This document shows, one piece after another, positions 7,778-14,818 of a DNA stretch of 14,833 nucleotides (positions within the stretch are counted from its first letter, which is position 1; every line of letters starts with the position of its first letter). Under the pieces are notes generated by a model. It was not told the DNA's origin and did not search any database. It was given only the letters and a program-made list of their open reading frames with translations. The translations under genes and the position numbers were made by a program. The DNA is from CAYVQE01 sp964633205 (GTDB taxonomy: Bacteria > Myxococcota > B64-G9). Location: the NCBI GenBank assembly GCA_964633205.1, contig CAZWFN010000150.1, positions 1 through 14,833 of the forward strand, read 5' to 3'.

Positions 7778-9151
7778 TCAATTCGAGCGGCTTGGCCCTT
7801 GATGGATCTGCAGCCGATTCAGCAGTGCGGCCGGGATGCGCAGCGACAGCTTCACCTCGGCATTGCGGTCGTCGACCTCGACGCGCAGCGCGTCGATCGC
7901 CGCCTGGACCGTCTGGCCACCCTGGTCGGCCGCCGCCACCGCCGACAGGCGCAGCAGGGCCAGGCCGCCGCGGGCCAGATCGGCCACCTGGCCGAGGCTC
8001 CGGCTGTCGGCCGCCCGGACCACGGCGTCGAGCATCAGGTCGCCCTCCAGCCGGCCGTAGACCGCCACGCCGCTGATCGCCGGCAGCTCGCGGCCCCACC
8101 CCAGCAGGCGCTGGATCTGGCCGAGCTGCTCGAAGAACTGCTGCGGCGCGATCGCCAGCCAGAAGTGGGCGTCGGCCGGCACCCGGCGCAGCAGCCGCCA
8201 CAGCCGCGGGCTGCCGCGCAGCCCGAGCGTTCGCCGGGCGGCGGCGGCCAGGCTCTGGGCCAATGCGGCCGGCTGGCCGATCAGGATCTGGCCCGCAGCC
8301 AACCGGGCGACGGCCAGCTGCTCGACCGGGGCCGCGGCCGGCAGGCGCACCCGCCACAGCCGGCGGCCGTGGACCTGTTCGCCGGCGGTCGCAAGCGGCG
8401 CCGGCTGCGGACCGGCGGCCTTCACCGCCGCCGGGCCCAGCAGGACCCGCTCCAGCAAATCGCCGGCCCGTTCCGGCTCGGCGGCCAGGCGCGCCAACAG
8501 AGCCCGGGCCCAGGCGGCCGGCTCGACCGGCGGCTCGGCCACCGTCTCCATCAGGACCAGCCAGCGGCTCACCGGCCGCGCCGCGTCGTCGGCCAGCGAG
8601 GCGGCGAAGGACAAACGTTCCACCCAGCCCAGCGACCCGCGGCTCAGCAGCTCGGCCAGGCCGAGCGCCTGCTGCGGCCCGCCCGGCTCGATGCGCCCGA
8701 CCAGCTCCGACAGCCCCGGTGCCCGCCGCAGCGCCGCCAAATCCATCCGGCCCACCAGGTCGCTGCCCGCTGGCAGCACCACCGCGGGTCCCAGCCGACC
8801 GGCGGCCGGATCGGGCCGGCGCGCCAGCTCGGCCAACAGCTGCTCCAGCGCCTGCTGCCGCCCGGCCCACTGGAGGCACTCGACCTGGCGCAGCACCACC
8901 GCATCCGGCACCTCGTCGCCGGCCAGCCGTTCGGCCTGGCGGTAGGCCTGCAGCGCCTCGCCGAGCTGGCCGCGGGTCAGCTGCAGGTACAACCCGCGCT
9001 GGTAGGCGGCAGCGGAGGCGCCATCCTGGGCGCCCGCCGCGGTGCCGAAGCCCAGCCACAGCACGCCGAGCAGCAGACCGGTCCGCGCCGCCCGACCGCG
9101 GCCGGCCGGCGGGGGTCGCGATCGCGACCGCTGGGAATGGGCACGGGCCAT
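7778..9151 (-). CDS. Secreted protein of unknown function, N-terminal TPR-like
   Basis: A 457-residue protein that I do not recognise as a named family. It begins with an Arg-rich n-region, a hydrophobic core (GLLLGVLWLGFG) and a signal-peptidase site of the form AGA-QDG near residues 41/42, so it should be exported. Residues about 48-110 look like TPR-type helices (QLGEALQAYRQAERLAGDEV). From about 118 it carries segments such as PAVVLPAGSDLVGRMDLAAL and AISGVAVYGRLEGDLMLDAVV, with a repeating strand-helix style reminiscent of DUF3352-like proteins; this likeness is a guess from memory. The C-terminus has alternating charged and hydrophobic residues (AEVKLSLRIPAALLNRL), consistent with a beta-rich ending. 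ATG at 9151 follows the regulator stop by 11 bases with a GAGG site, and the M16 gene starts 32 bases after its stop. It may be the partner, substrate or sensor of the protease. Confidence 0.85.
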   Translation of the reverse strand: MARAHSQRSRSRPPPAGRGRAARTGLLLGVLWLGFGTAAGAQDGASAAAYQRGLYLQLTRGQLGEALQAYRQAERLAGDEVPDAVVLRQVECLQWAGRQQALEQLLAELARRPDPAAGRLGPAVVLPAGSDLVGRMDLAALRRAPGLSELVGRIEPGGPQQALGLAELLSRGSLGWVERLSFAASLADDAARPVSRWLVLMETVAEPPVEPAAWARALLARLAAEPERAGDLLERVLLGPAAVKAAGPQPAPLATAGEQVHGRRLWRVRLPAAAPVEQLAVARLAAGQILIGQPAALAQSLAAAARRTLGLRGSPRLWRLLRRVPADAHFWLAIAPQQFFEQLGQIQRLLGWGRELPAISGVAVYGRLEGDLMLDAVVRAADSRSLGQVADLARGGLALLRLSAVAAADQGGQTVQAAIDALRVEVDDRNAEVKLSLRIPAALLNRLQIHQGPSRSN

Positions 9152-9162
9152 CGCGGGCTGCC

Positions 9163-9864
9163 TCAGGCCGGCTCGGCGGCGTCGCGGACGAAGCGGTAAC
9201 CCACGCCGCGCACCGTCAGGAAGTAACGCGGCGCCTCCGGGTCGGGCTCGAGCTTGCGCCGCAGCCGGTTGATGAAGTTGTCCACGGTGCGGTCGGTGCC
9301 GAAGTAGTCGTAACCCCACACCCGGTTGAGGATCTCCTGGCGGTCCAGCGCCTCGCCCTCGCGGCTCAGGAAAAAGCGCAGCAGCTCGAACTCGCGCTCG
9401 GTCATCTCCACCGGCCGGCCGGCCACCGCGGCCGTGCGCGAGGTGAAATCCAGCTCCACCCGGCCGAAGGCCACCCGGTCGAGCTGCTTTTCGAAACGGC
9501 GCTTGCGCCGCAGCACCGCGTGGACCCGCGCCAGCAGCTCCTGCAGCGCGAAGGGCTTGGTGACGTAGTCGTCGGCGCCCAGGTCGAGCCCGCGCACCTT
9601 GTCCATCTCCTCGCCCTTGGCGGTCAGCATGATCACCGGCGTCTCGATCTGGCGCCGCCGCAGCTCGCGCAGCAGCTCGAAACCGTTCATCTCGGGCATC
9701 ATCACGTCGAGCAGCACCAGGTCGGGCGTCTTGTCCACCGCCAGCTCCAGGCCACGTTCGCCGTCGGCCGCCGTCAGCACCTCGAAGCCCTCGTAGCGCA
9801 GGTTGGTCTCCAGCCCCTTGACGATGGCCAGATCGTCCTCGACCACCAGTACCGTCTCTTTCAT
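9163..9864 (-). CDS. OmpR/PhoB-family response regulator
   Basis: A 233-residue DNA-binding regulator. The receiver occupies about 1-120: acidic pocket Glu9-Asp10-Asp11, phosphoacceptor Asp53 (LVLLDVMMPE), Thr81, Tyr100 and Lys103 (VTKPF). The winged-helix output domain (about 130-228) shows the usual MTEREFELLRFFL start, the recognition-helix region RTVDNFINRLRRKLE and the C-terminal hairpin YFLTVRGVGYRF. It binds promoter DNA as a dimer after phosphorylation by the kinase encoded just upstream. The ATG at 9864 overlaps the kinase stop as ATGA and has GAGG six bases ahead, so the two are translationally coupled. Its regulon cannot be read here; self-control and control of the downstream secreted protein and protease are plausible. 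Confidence 0.96.
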   Translation of the reverse strand: MKETVLVVEDDLAIVKGLETNLRYEGFEVLTAADGERGLELAVDKTPDLVLLDVMMPEMNGFELLRELRRRQIETPVIMLTAKGEEMDKVRGLDLGADDYVTKPFALQELLARVHAVLRRKRRFEKQLDRVAFGRVELDFTSRTAAVAGRPVEMTEREFELLRFFLSREGEALDRQEILNRVWGYDYFGTDRTVDNFINRLRRKLEPDPEAPRYFLTVRGVGYRFVRDAAEPA

Positions 9865-11993
9865 GGCTCACCTCGCAATGCCTCGCCCAGCGGCAGGTGG
9901 ATGGTGAAGGTGCTGCCCCGGCCGGGGGCGCTGTCGACCTCCACCCTGCCCGCGTGGCCCTCGACGATATACCGCACCAGGCTCAAGCCCAGGCCGCTGC
10001 CCGACACCTCGGCGGTCAGCGGCGTCTCGACCCGATAGAACTTGTCGAAAATGCGCGCCTGTTCGGCGCGCGGGATGCCGATGCCGCGATCGCGCACCGC
10101 CAGCAGCAGCTCGTCGCCCCGGCGGCGCGCCGCGATGGTCACCGGGCTGCCCACCGGGCTGTACTTGACGGCGTTGGCCAGCAGGTTGATCAGCACCTCG
10201 ATCAGCGCATCGCGCTCGGCCGGCAGCGGCGGCAGATCGGGTTCCAGCTGCACCTCCAGCTCGGTCCGGCGCTCCTCGAGCAGCGAGCGGCAGGCCGCGG
10301 TGCTCGCCTCCACCAGCTCGGCCACGTCGGTCGGCCGCGGCGCGTAGGCCCGGCGGCCGGCCTCCATGCGCGAGAAGTCCAGGATGCGTTCGACCAGCCG
10401 GCTCAACCGTTCGCTCTCGCGGGAGATGATCTCGAGGAACTCGCGCCGCTCGGCCTCCGAGCCGGCCCGGTCGAGCAACAGCGTCTCGGTGAACAGCCGG
10501 ATGGAGGTCAGCGGGGTGCGCAGCTCGTGCGAGACGCTGGAGACGAAGTCTGTCTTGAGCCGCGACAGGCGGGTCTCGCGCACCATCACCCAGACCGTGC
10601 CGCTGATGCCGGCGACCAGCACCAGCACCAGCAGCGCCAGCAGCCACTGGTAGGTGCGCGCCCGGGTCCGGGTCAGCTGCTCCAGCGCGTCGCCCTTGGC
10701 CAGGCTGAGATCGAGCCGCCAGGCGAACTGGCCCTCGGCCAGCAGGCTGGATCCGGCCAGCAGCCCGGTCTCCTGCTGCCGGTGGGGCTGGGTGGCCGAC
10801 TGCAGCCGGACCACCGCCCCGGGGCCCAGCTCCATCTCGGCCACCAGCGCCTGCAGCTCGGGCTCCAGCAGGCTGGGCACCAACTCGGCGCCGGCCAACA
10901 GACCGTCGAAGCGGCCGACCACCAGCATGCGACGGCCGCCGTCCAAGGGCACCGAGCGCAGCTGCGGTGGTCCCGGGCCGACGGCGTCCAGCTCGGCGGC
11001 AGCGGCCAGCAAGCGGGCGCCGCTGGCCACGCGCTCGAACAGGCCGCGCAGGGCCCGCACCCGGCTGTCCTCGGCCCCGGCCAACAGCGCCGCCGCCCGG
11101 GCGGCGACGAAGCGCTTCTGCGCCACCGCGGCCGGCAGCAGCGGATCGCGCAGCGCGGCGGCCAGTGCCTCGCCGGCGGCCAGCGCCGGCACCCGATCCT
11201 GCGGCCACAACAGCTCCAGCCGCCGCAGCCGGGCGGCCAGCGCCAGCAGGGCGCCGCTGGGGTGGACGAAGCGCGGGCAGCCGTCGGCCAGCCGCTCCCA
11301 GGCGGCAGCCGCTTCCAGCGACCGGCCGGCGCGATCGAGGCTGCGGGCCAGACCGTTGCGGGCCATACAGCGCAGGTGCGGATCCGCGGCGCCGCCCGAG
11401 CGCGGCTGGCAGGGGTCGTCGGCCAGGGGGGCGGGCCGGCCCAGTCCCTGCTGGATGGCGCGCAGCATCTGGCAGCGGGCGGTCTGGCCGTCTGCGCCGC
11501 CGAGCAGCGAGCGGTAGATGGTGGCGGCCGACAGCGGCTGGGCGCGGCGGAACTCCAGCTGGCGCGCCTCGCGCAGCGCCTCGGGCCAGGGCCCGTCCCG
11601 GCCCGGCGGGGGTGGTCGCCGGGCGGGCCGCAGCAGCGTACCGTCGGCGGCCAGCACGAAGGTATTGGCCAGCACCGGATGGCGCCGCTGCAGCCGCGCC
11701 AGCGCCTCACGCGGCGCCGTACCGCGGCCCTGCGCCCAGCGCGCCAGCAGCTGCAGCGGCAGCGCGCTGGCCTCGGTGATGCGCCGCAGCCGCTCCTTGA
11801 GCCGCAGCGACAGCTTGCGCACCACCGGCTCGTACAGCTCGTAGACCCGCTGCCGGGCGGCGTCGCGCTCGTTGTCGATCGCGATCAGCCCGAAGCCCGA
11901 CAGCAGCAGGCTGGGCAGGGTGACGGCGAAGATCACCAGCACCACGAATCGCCGCAGCCGCCGGGTATTCGGATCGCTGGTCAACCTGCCCAT
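9861..11993 (-). CDS. Membrane sensor histidine kinase with large extracytoplasmic domain
   Basis: A 710-residue kinase. TM1 lies at about 15-40 and TM2 at about 450-471. Between them is a roughly 410-residue extracytoplasmic region that is Ala/Leu/Arg-rich, helical in style, and includes a TPR-like stretch (GLARSLDRAGRSLEAAAAWERL) and a few Cys; I do not recognise a named sensor domain. The cytoplasmic part has the HisKA box with phosphoacceptor His489 (SVSHELRTPLTS), then an HATPase domain with the N box (INLLANAVKYSP), G1 (VRDRGIGIP), the F box (IFDKFYRV) and G2 (SGSGLGLSLVR). No HAMP domain is evident, so TM2 connects almost directly to HisKA. It phosphorylates the regulator overlapping its 3' end. 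I chose ATG at 11993; a TTG nine bases upstream (12002) is in frame and possible. Neither start has a strong ribosome site. Confidence 0.94.
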   Translation of the reverse strand: MGRLTSDPNTRRLRRFVVLVIFAVTLPSLLLSGFGLIAIDNERDAARQRVYELYEPVVRKLSLRLKERLRRITEASALPLQLLARWAQGRGTAPREALARLQRRHPVLANTFVLAADGTLLRPARRPPPPGRDGPWPEALREARQLEFRRAQPLSAATIYRSLLGGADGQTARCQMLRAIQQGLGRPAPLADDPCQPRSGGAADPHLRCMARNGLARSLDRAGRSLEAAAAWERLADGCPRFVHPSGALLALAARLRRLELLWPQDRVPALAAGEALAAALRDPLLPAAVAQKRFVAARAAALLAGAEDSRVRALRGLFERVASGARLLAAAAELDAVGPGPPQLRSVPLDGGRRMLVVGRFDGLLAGAELVPSLLEPELQALVAEMELGPGAVVRLQSATQPHRQQETGLLAGSSLLAEGQFAWRLDLSLAKGDALEQLTRTRARTYQWLLALLVLVLVAGISGTVWVMVRETRLSRLKTDFVSSVSHELRTPLTSIRLFTETLLLDRAGSEAERREFLEIISRESERLSRLVERILDFSRMEAGRRAYAPRPTDVAELVEASTAACRSLLEERRTELEVQLEPDLPPLPAERDALIEVLINLLANAVKYSPVGSPVTIAARRRGDELLLAVRDRGIGIPRAEQARIFDKFYRVETPLTAEVSGSGLGLSLVRYIVEGHAGRVEVDSAPGRGSTFTIHLPLGEALRGEP

Positions 11994-12002
11994 GCCCGCC
12001 AA

Positions 12003-12150
12003 GCTACCACGAAACGGTCACCGGAACTTAATGGCTCCAGGCCTGCGCCGGGAAGAAACCGGGCCAGTCGGGGGATGACGAAGTCGAGGGTGAGTCGTGC
12101 TGCTGGCCTGCTCGTAGGCCTCGGGCTATGCTCGGTGACTGGAGGTGCCG
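12003..12150. promoter_or_regulatory. Divergent intergenic region between kinase and lipoprotein genes
   Basis: About 150 bases separate two divergently transcribed genes, so both promoters should lie here. On the plus strand TATGCT (12127-12132) is a possible -10 box 18 bases before the lipoprotein ATG, without a good -35 box. A strong ribosome site GGAGG (12141-12145) lies five bases before that ATG. For the minus strand I found no convincing promoter. Box assignments are weak; the ribosome site is clear. Confidence 0.35.
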
Positions 12151-13179
12151 ATGGCCCGAACCCCTGGTTGCTTGAATCATCCGGCGCTCGTCGTGCTCGT
12201 GTGCTTGCTGCCGGCGATCGGAGCGCTGGGCTGCGATCGGAAGTCGGAGCGAGCCCCCGAGGCCAAAGCGGACTGCGCCGAGCAGGCTGCCGCCTTCAAG
12301 GTCTGGCTGGCCGCCCTCGTCCAGGACGAGCGCTGGTCGGGCGGCGCCGGGGGGCAGGTCGCTTTCGGCGGCGATCCCCAGCCCGGCCAGCCGACCCTGG
12401 CAAAAGCCGCCTGGAACCAGGGCCAGCCCCCGGTCAAGGGGCCCCGGCTGGTCATCCCGGCCGGCGCGGAGCCCAGGGTGGTCCTGGACGGCTTCACCAT
12501 GCAGCCCGAGGAGCTCGCGGCGCGGTTGAGCCGAAACGCCGCCGAGTTCAAGAAGGTGTTTCCGGACAAGCCCGTGCCGCCGCCGATGCTCATGCTGGAC
12601 AGCGGGGTGCCGTGGTCGCGGGTGCTGGCGGTGACCGCAGCGGCCGCCAGCGCCGAACACGACCGGATACAGTTTGTCTTCCGCCCGGCGGCCGGCAGCC
12701 ACGCCACCGAGCCGCCGCCGTCTTCTGTGGCTGCGCAGATCGCGAAGCTGTACGCGCCCGACGCCGCGGGCAAGATGAAGCCGACGCCCAGGGGGCAGAA
12801 ATCCGCCTTCGACCAGCTCTACGCAAAGATCGGCGCCGGCTGCAAGCCCGTGCTCGAGCTCAGGAATGCCTGGAAGCAGGCGCGTTCCGCTGGCGCCGCA
12901 GCCGGATCCTTCCGGGCCTATTGCGCCAAGCACCTGCCCGCGGCGCTGGGCGCCTGCGGCTGCGCCATCGAGATCCCGGCCCTGCAGCAGCTGCTGTGGG
13001 CCGCCCGGCCGGAGCCGCTGATCGCCAAAACGGTATCGCTGGTCGAACCGGACCCCGGGGCCACAGCCTGCACCCCCATCACCGCCCCCCCAGCGGCCGA
13101 CTGGAAATCCGTGGCGCCCCAACTCCTCGAAGCCCCGGCCGACAAGCCGGTCTGCCTGTCGGCCCGGGACGCGAGCTGA
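12151..13179 (+). CDS. Lipoprotein with an ExbD/TolR-like segment
   Basis: A 342-residue protein of uncertain function. The start is ATG at 12151, set by the GGAGG site five bases ahead; an in-frame GTG two codons earlier overlaps that site and is less likely. The N-terminus is hydrophobic and ends AIGALG-Cys28, a lipobox-like signal; Asp follows the Cys, which in E. coli would keep the lipoprotein in the inner membrane. Residues about 115-178 (FTMQPEELAARL, then LMLDSGVPWSRVLAVTAAAA and DRIQFVF) resemble the periplasmic ExbD/TolR fold, where a strand, the phrase 'D..vpy..v..v...a' and a second strand recur. Residues 258-285 hold a CxC element (ALGACGCAIEIPALQQLLW). There is no ExbD-type transmembrane helix carrying the proton-conducting Asp and no ExbB gene nearby, so an energy-transducing role is not supported. 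It is the only GC-rich gene on the plus strand here and appears to be a single-gene unit. Confidence 0.85.
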   Translation: MARTPGCLNHPALVVLVCLLPAIGALGCDRKSERAPEAKADCAEQAAAFKVWLAALVQDERWSGGAGGQVAFGGDPQPGQPTLAKAAWNQGQPPVKGPRLVIPAGAEPRVVLDGFTMQPEELAARLSRNAAEFKKVFPDKPVPPPMLMLDSGVPWSRVLAVTAAAASAEHDRIQFVFRPAAGSHATEPPPSSVAAQIAKLYAPDAAGKMKPTPRGQKSAFDQLYAKIGAGCKPVLELRNAWKQARSAGAAAGSFRAYCAKHLPAALGACGCAIEIPALQQLLWAARPEPLIAKTVSLVEPDPGATACTPITAPPAADWKSVAPQLLEAPADKPVCLSARDAS

Positions 13180-13430
13180 AGCCGAGGCGGCACCTGAGAC
13201 GACATCCTCGGTCGGGGAATCACCGGTTGCTTGATCCGAGCTGGGGTGCGGATGACGAGAAAGCAACGGAAAGTGCTCTTGGTCGGACCACGCCCGCAAC
13301 ACCGGCTATGATACTCTCATCAGCGAGCGGAGCCAACTCCATCGCTGCGATCGAAGTCCAAAGCAGCAAAGAGCCACTGCGAAGGAAGAGACGCTTTTCT
13401 TATCGTTTTCTTTTGCGGCCGAAGGCCGCG
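13180..13430. other. Intergenic junction from GC-rich to AT-rich DNA, with a strong hairpin
   Basis: This 251-base gap lies between two convergent genes. Base composition changes within it: the first half is like the GC-rich side, the second half becomes mixed and T-rich. A perfect six-base-pair hairpin, GCGGCC-GAA-GGCCGC (13415-13429), sits one base past the stop of the AT-rich gene on the minus strand. It has no T-run on the correct side for either direction, so it is a terminator only by position. A TATGAT box (13307-13312) stands alone with no gene after it. No coding frame of its own is evident. Confidence 0.5.
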
Positions 13431-14420
13431 CTAAGGAAGCGGGTCGTGATACGGAAAAGGCTCGGTCTTCGAAGTCGCAGCCCTCACCTTTACCGAGTAG
13501 AGCCGTTGAGAGTCTATTTGTGCTGCTTTGGACACTTCACCACTACGATCGCTCACACCATTGAAGTAAAGCTTTGATTCATCATAATATCCGAGCTTGT
13601 AACAACACCAAGCGCTCATATAAATCGCATAATCCCTGTATGCACTGACATATTGCGCTTTATCTACATCTTGAATTAGCTTATCATACCAAATATAGGC
13701 TTCATACCATTCTTCCTCATAAATCGCCAGTTCAGCTTTGGCTATTACCGCGATCTCAAATCCACTCCTCTGTGCCAATATATCTTTGTCATATCTCTTT
13801 ATTATCGCCTGGGCAAGAGTTCTCATGCCATGGGTCAAGAAGTAGCCGAGCAAGGCAAACTCAATCGTCTTTTTGAGCCGAGTATTAGCTATTTTATTCC
13901 GCTCCACGAATAACGACATTGCATATTGATACAATGAGCGAAAATCCTGATGATGCCCCCCCTTATTGACAAACATTACTTTCCACAAATCGTACGTCAT
14001 GTTTCCTGTGTACAGCTCGCTTCCCTTTTCCTCCTCTCTCCGCAGATAGCAAAAACTATAATAATGTTCTATCGCCTTCGTAGCGATGTTTTTATCGTTT
14101 TTATCTTTATCCACACTCTTTATTTCAAGCAGCAATTTTTTCTTGATATTTTCGCAATCGGTAGATGCCGTAAACTGTCTTGGAGGAATCGGCCCTTGAT
14201 ACGAAGGTGATTCCAATTCTCTATCCAAGTAATCAAACCCATAAATAAGTTCTCCTTCTTTGTCTTCATGCCTATTCAAATTTTTTGATCTACTAAAATC
14301 CAGTTTTTCTATGTTTTTCGATATCACTTTTCTCTTTGAGTTTTTGCCAATAGCAACTCCAGAAGCGCACGTCAACAAGTACAATGCAATAATAAATGTG
14401 TATTTTGCGGTTCTATTCAT
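13431..14420 (-). CDS. AT-rich gene for a secreted helical-repeat protein of unknown function
   Basis: A 329-residue protein I cannot assign to a family. The N-terminus MNRTAKYTFIIALYLLTCAS is a clear export signal; Cys18 within it has no good lipobox, so cleavage rather than lipidation is likely. The mature part is rich in Lys, Tyr, Asp and Ile. From about residue 170 to 300 it looks like TPR-type helical hairpins (AELAIYEEEWYEAYIWYDKL, then AIYMSAWCCYKLGYYDESKL). Residues about 25-110 are charged and probably extended. ATG at 14420 has an AAGGA site a few bases ahead. Codon choice (AAA, ATA, TAT, AGA) and base composition differ sharply from every other gene here, pointing to transfer from an AT-rich source. 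The stop is followed at once by the GCGGCC hairpin. It has no neighbour with a known role; a periplasmic or surface protein-contact function is a guess. Confidence 0.82.
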   Translation of the reverse strand: MNRTAKYTFIIALYLLTCASGVAIGKNSKRKVISKNIEKLDFSRSKNLNRHEDKEGELIYGFDYLDRELESPSYQGPIPPRQFTASTDCENIKKKLLLEIKSVDKDKNDKNIATKAIEHYYSFCYLRREEEKGSELYTGNMTYDLWKVMFVNKGGHHQDFRSLYQYAMSLFVERNKIANTRLKKTIEFALLGYFLTHGMRTLAQAIIKRYDKDILAQRSGFEIAVIAKAELAIYEEEWYEAYIWYDKLIQDVDKAQYVSAYRDYAIYMSAWCCYKLGYYDESKLYFNGVSDRSGEVSKAAQIDSQRLYSVKVRAATSKTEPFPYHDPLP

Positions 14421-14806
14421 ATATTCCTTCTCCCCTCATCCTCATGGAATTGTATCCTCCAATCGTCCGGGTCAGTCGGCCATTTGCTGTCGCCAGCCGA
14501 CCTACACGAAGCACCAAATCCGTGCGCAGCGTGGCGAGCCTTCGGAAGACCCAGCAAGAGTCTCGCTTTTGCTTTCGTTCCTCGTTGCCTCGGTCGGGTC
14601 ATCACTTGCTTTTCGCGGTGAAAACAACCTCCCCACCGTATGAAGTTGGCCTCCGATCGTCGACTCGGATTGTCGAAACTCGGTGGAATTTGCCGTGGAT
14701 TTATGCTTTGCCGGAAACCACCTTCGGCGGCCTCCAGGAATTTCGAGCGTTTTTCTTTCAAAAAACTGATTCTCACGTCTTTGATGCCCTTTATAATCTT
14801 TTTCAT
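14417..14806 (-). CDS. Doubtful open frame in the leader of the AT-rich gene
   Basis: A 129-codon open frame, from ATG at 14806 (a TTG at 14818 is also in frame), ends in an ATGA overlap with the start of the secreted-protein gene. The first 45 residues are Lys-rich and could be real (MKKIIKGIKDVRISFLKEK). The remainder is Arg/Gly-rich, with no recognisable fold and no hydrophobic core, and its base composition is intermediate between the island and the chromosome. No ribosome site is evident, and a candidate promoter -10/-35 pair overlaps the start. The overlap could mean a coupled small gene, a broken gene remnant, or chance in an untranslated leader. I favour the last two. Confidence 0.25.
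   Translation of the reverse strand: MKKIIKGIKDVRISFLKEKRSKFLEAAEGGFRQSINPRQIPPSFDNPSRRSEANFIRWGGCFHREKQVMTRPRQRGTKAKARLLLGLPKARHAAHGFGASCRSAGDSKWPTDPDDWRIQFHEDEGRRNI
14449..14475 (-). promoter_or_regulatory. Candidate promoter next to the AT-rich gene
   Basis: On the minus strand TACAAT (14454-14449) matches the -10 consensus at five of six positions; CTGACC (14475-14470) is a partial -35 box at a short 15-base spacing. It would give a leader of about 22 bases containing the ribosome site. The CTGACC box touches the base of the 14475-14501 hairpin. Confidence 0.25.
14475..14501. other. Inverted repeat (hairpin) in the leader
   Basis: GTCGGC (14475-14480) and GCCGAC (14496-14501) are perfect inverted repeats around a 15-base loop. 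They could form an RNA hairpin in the leader or bind a dimeric regulator at the edge of the candidate promoter. No T-run follows on either strand, so it is not a terminator. Confidence 0.45.
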
Positions 14807-14818
14807 AGCTCGAAACAA
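14790..14818 (-). promoter_or_regulatory. Second candidate promoter at the window edge
   Basis: TTGTTT (14818-14813) and TATAAA (14795-14790) on the minus strand are exactly 17 bases apart; the -10 box matches five of six positions. In AT-rich DNA such pairs often occur by chance. If real, the open frame starting at 14806 would not be transcribed from its start, and the gene at 14420 would have a leader of about 360 bases. Confidence 0.25.

Noticed and set aside
7778..9871. Reading the secreted protein as a 697-residue protein
   Set aside because: The extension is a frame shadow of the response regulator; ATG at 9151 opens directly onto a signal peptide.
12003..12060. Minus-strand promoter for the kinase gene (TTCTTC and CATTAA boxes)
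   Set aside because: Both boxes are poor matches and the spacing is 18 bases; not enough to report as a feature.
13415..13429. Canonical intrinsic terminator
   Set aside because: The stem is perfect, but the T-run is on the wrong side for plus-strand transcripts and reads as A-rich after the stem for minus-strand transcripts.
9897..13577. Very long plus-strand open frame of 1226 codons
   Set aside because: It lies opposite the kinase and runs through the lipoprotein gene in the wrong frame. Its Gln/Arg/Ala/His-rich content is that of antisense GC-rich DNA.
14505..14530. Group II intron 5' end (GTGCG at about 14511)
   Set aside because: No reverse transcriptase frame and no domain V-like hairpin were seen; the five-base match is too short to mean anything.
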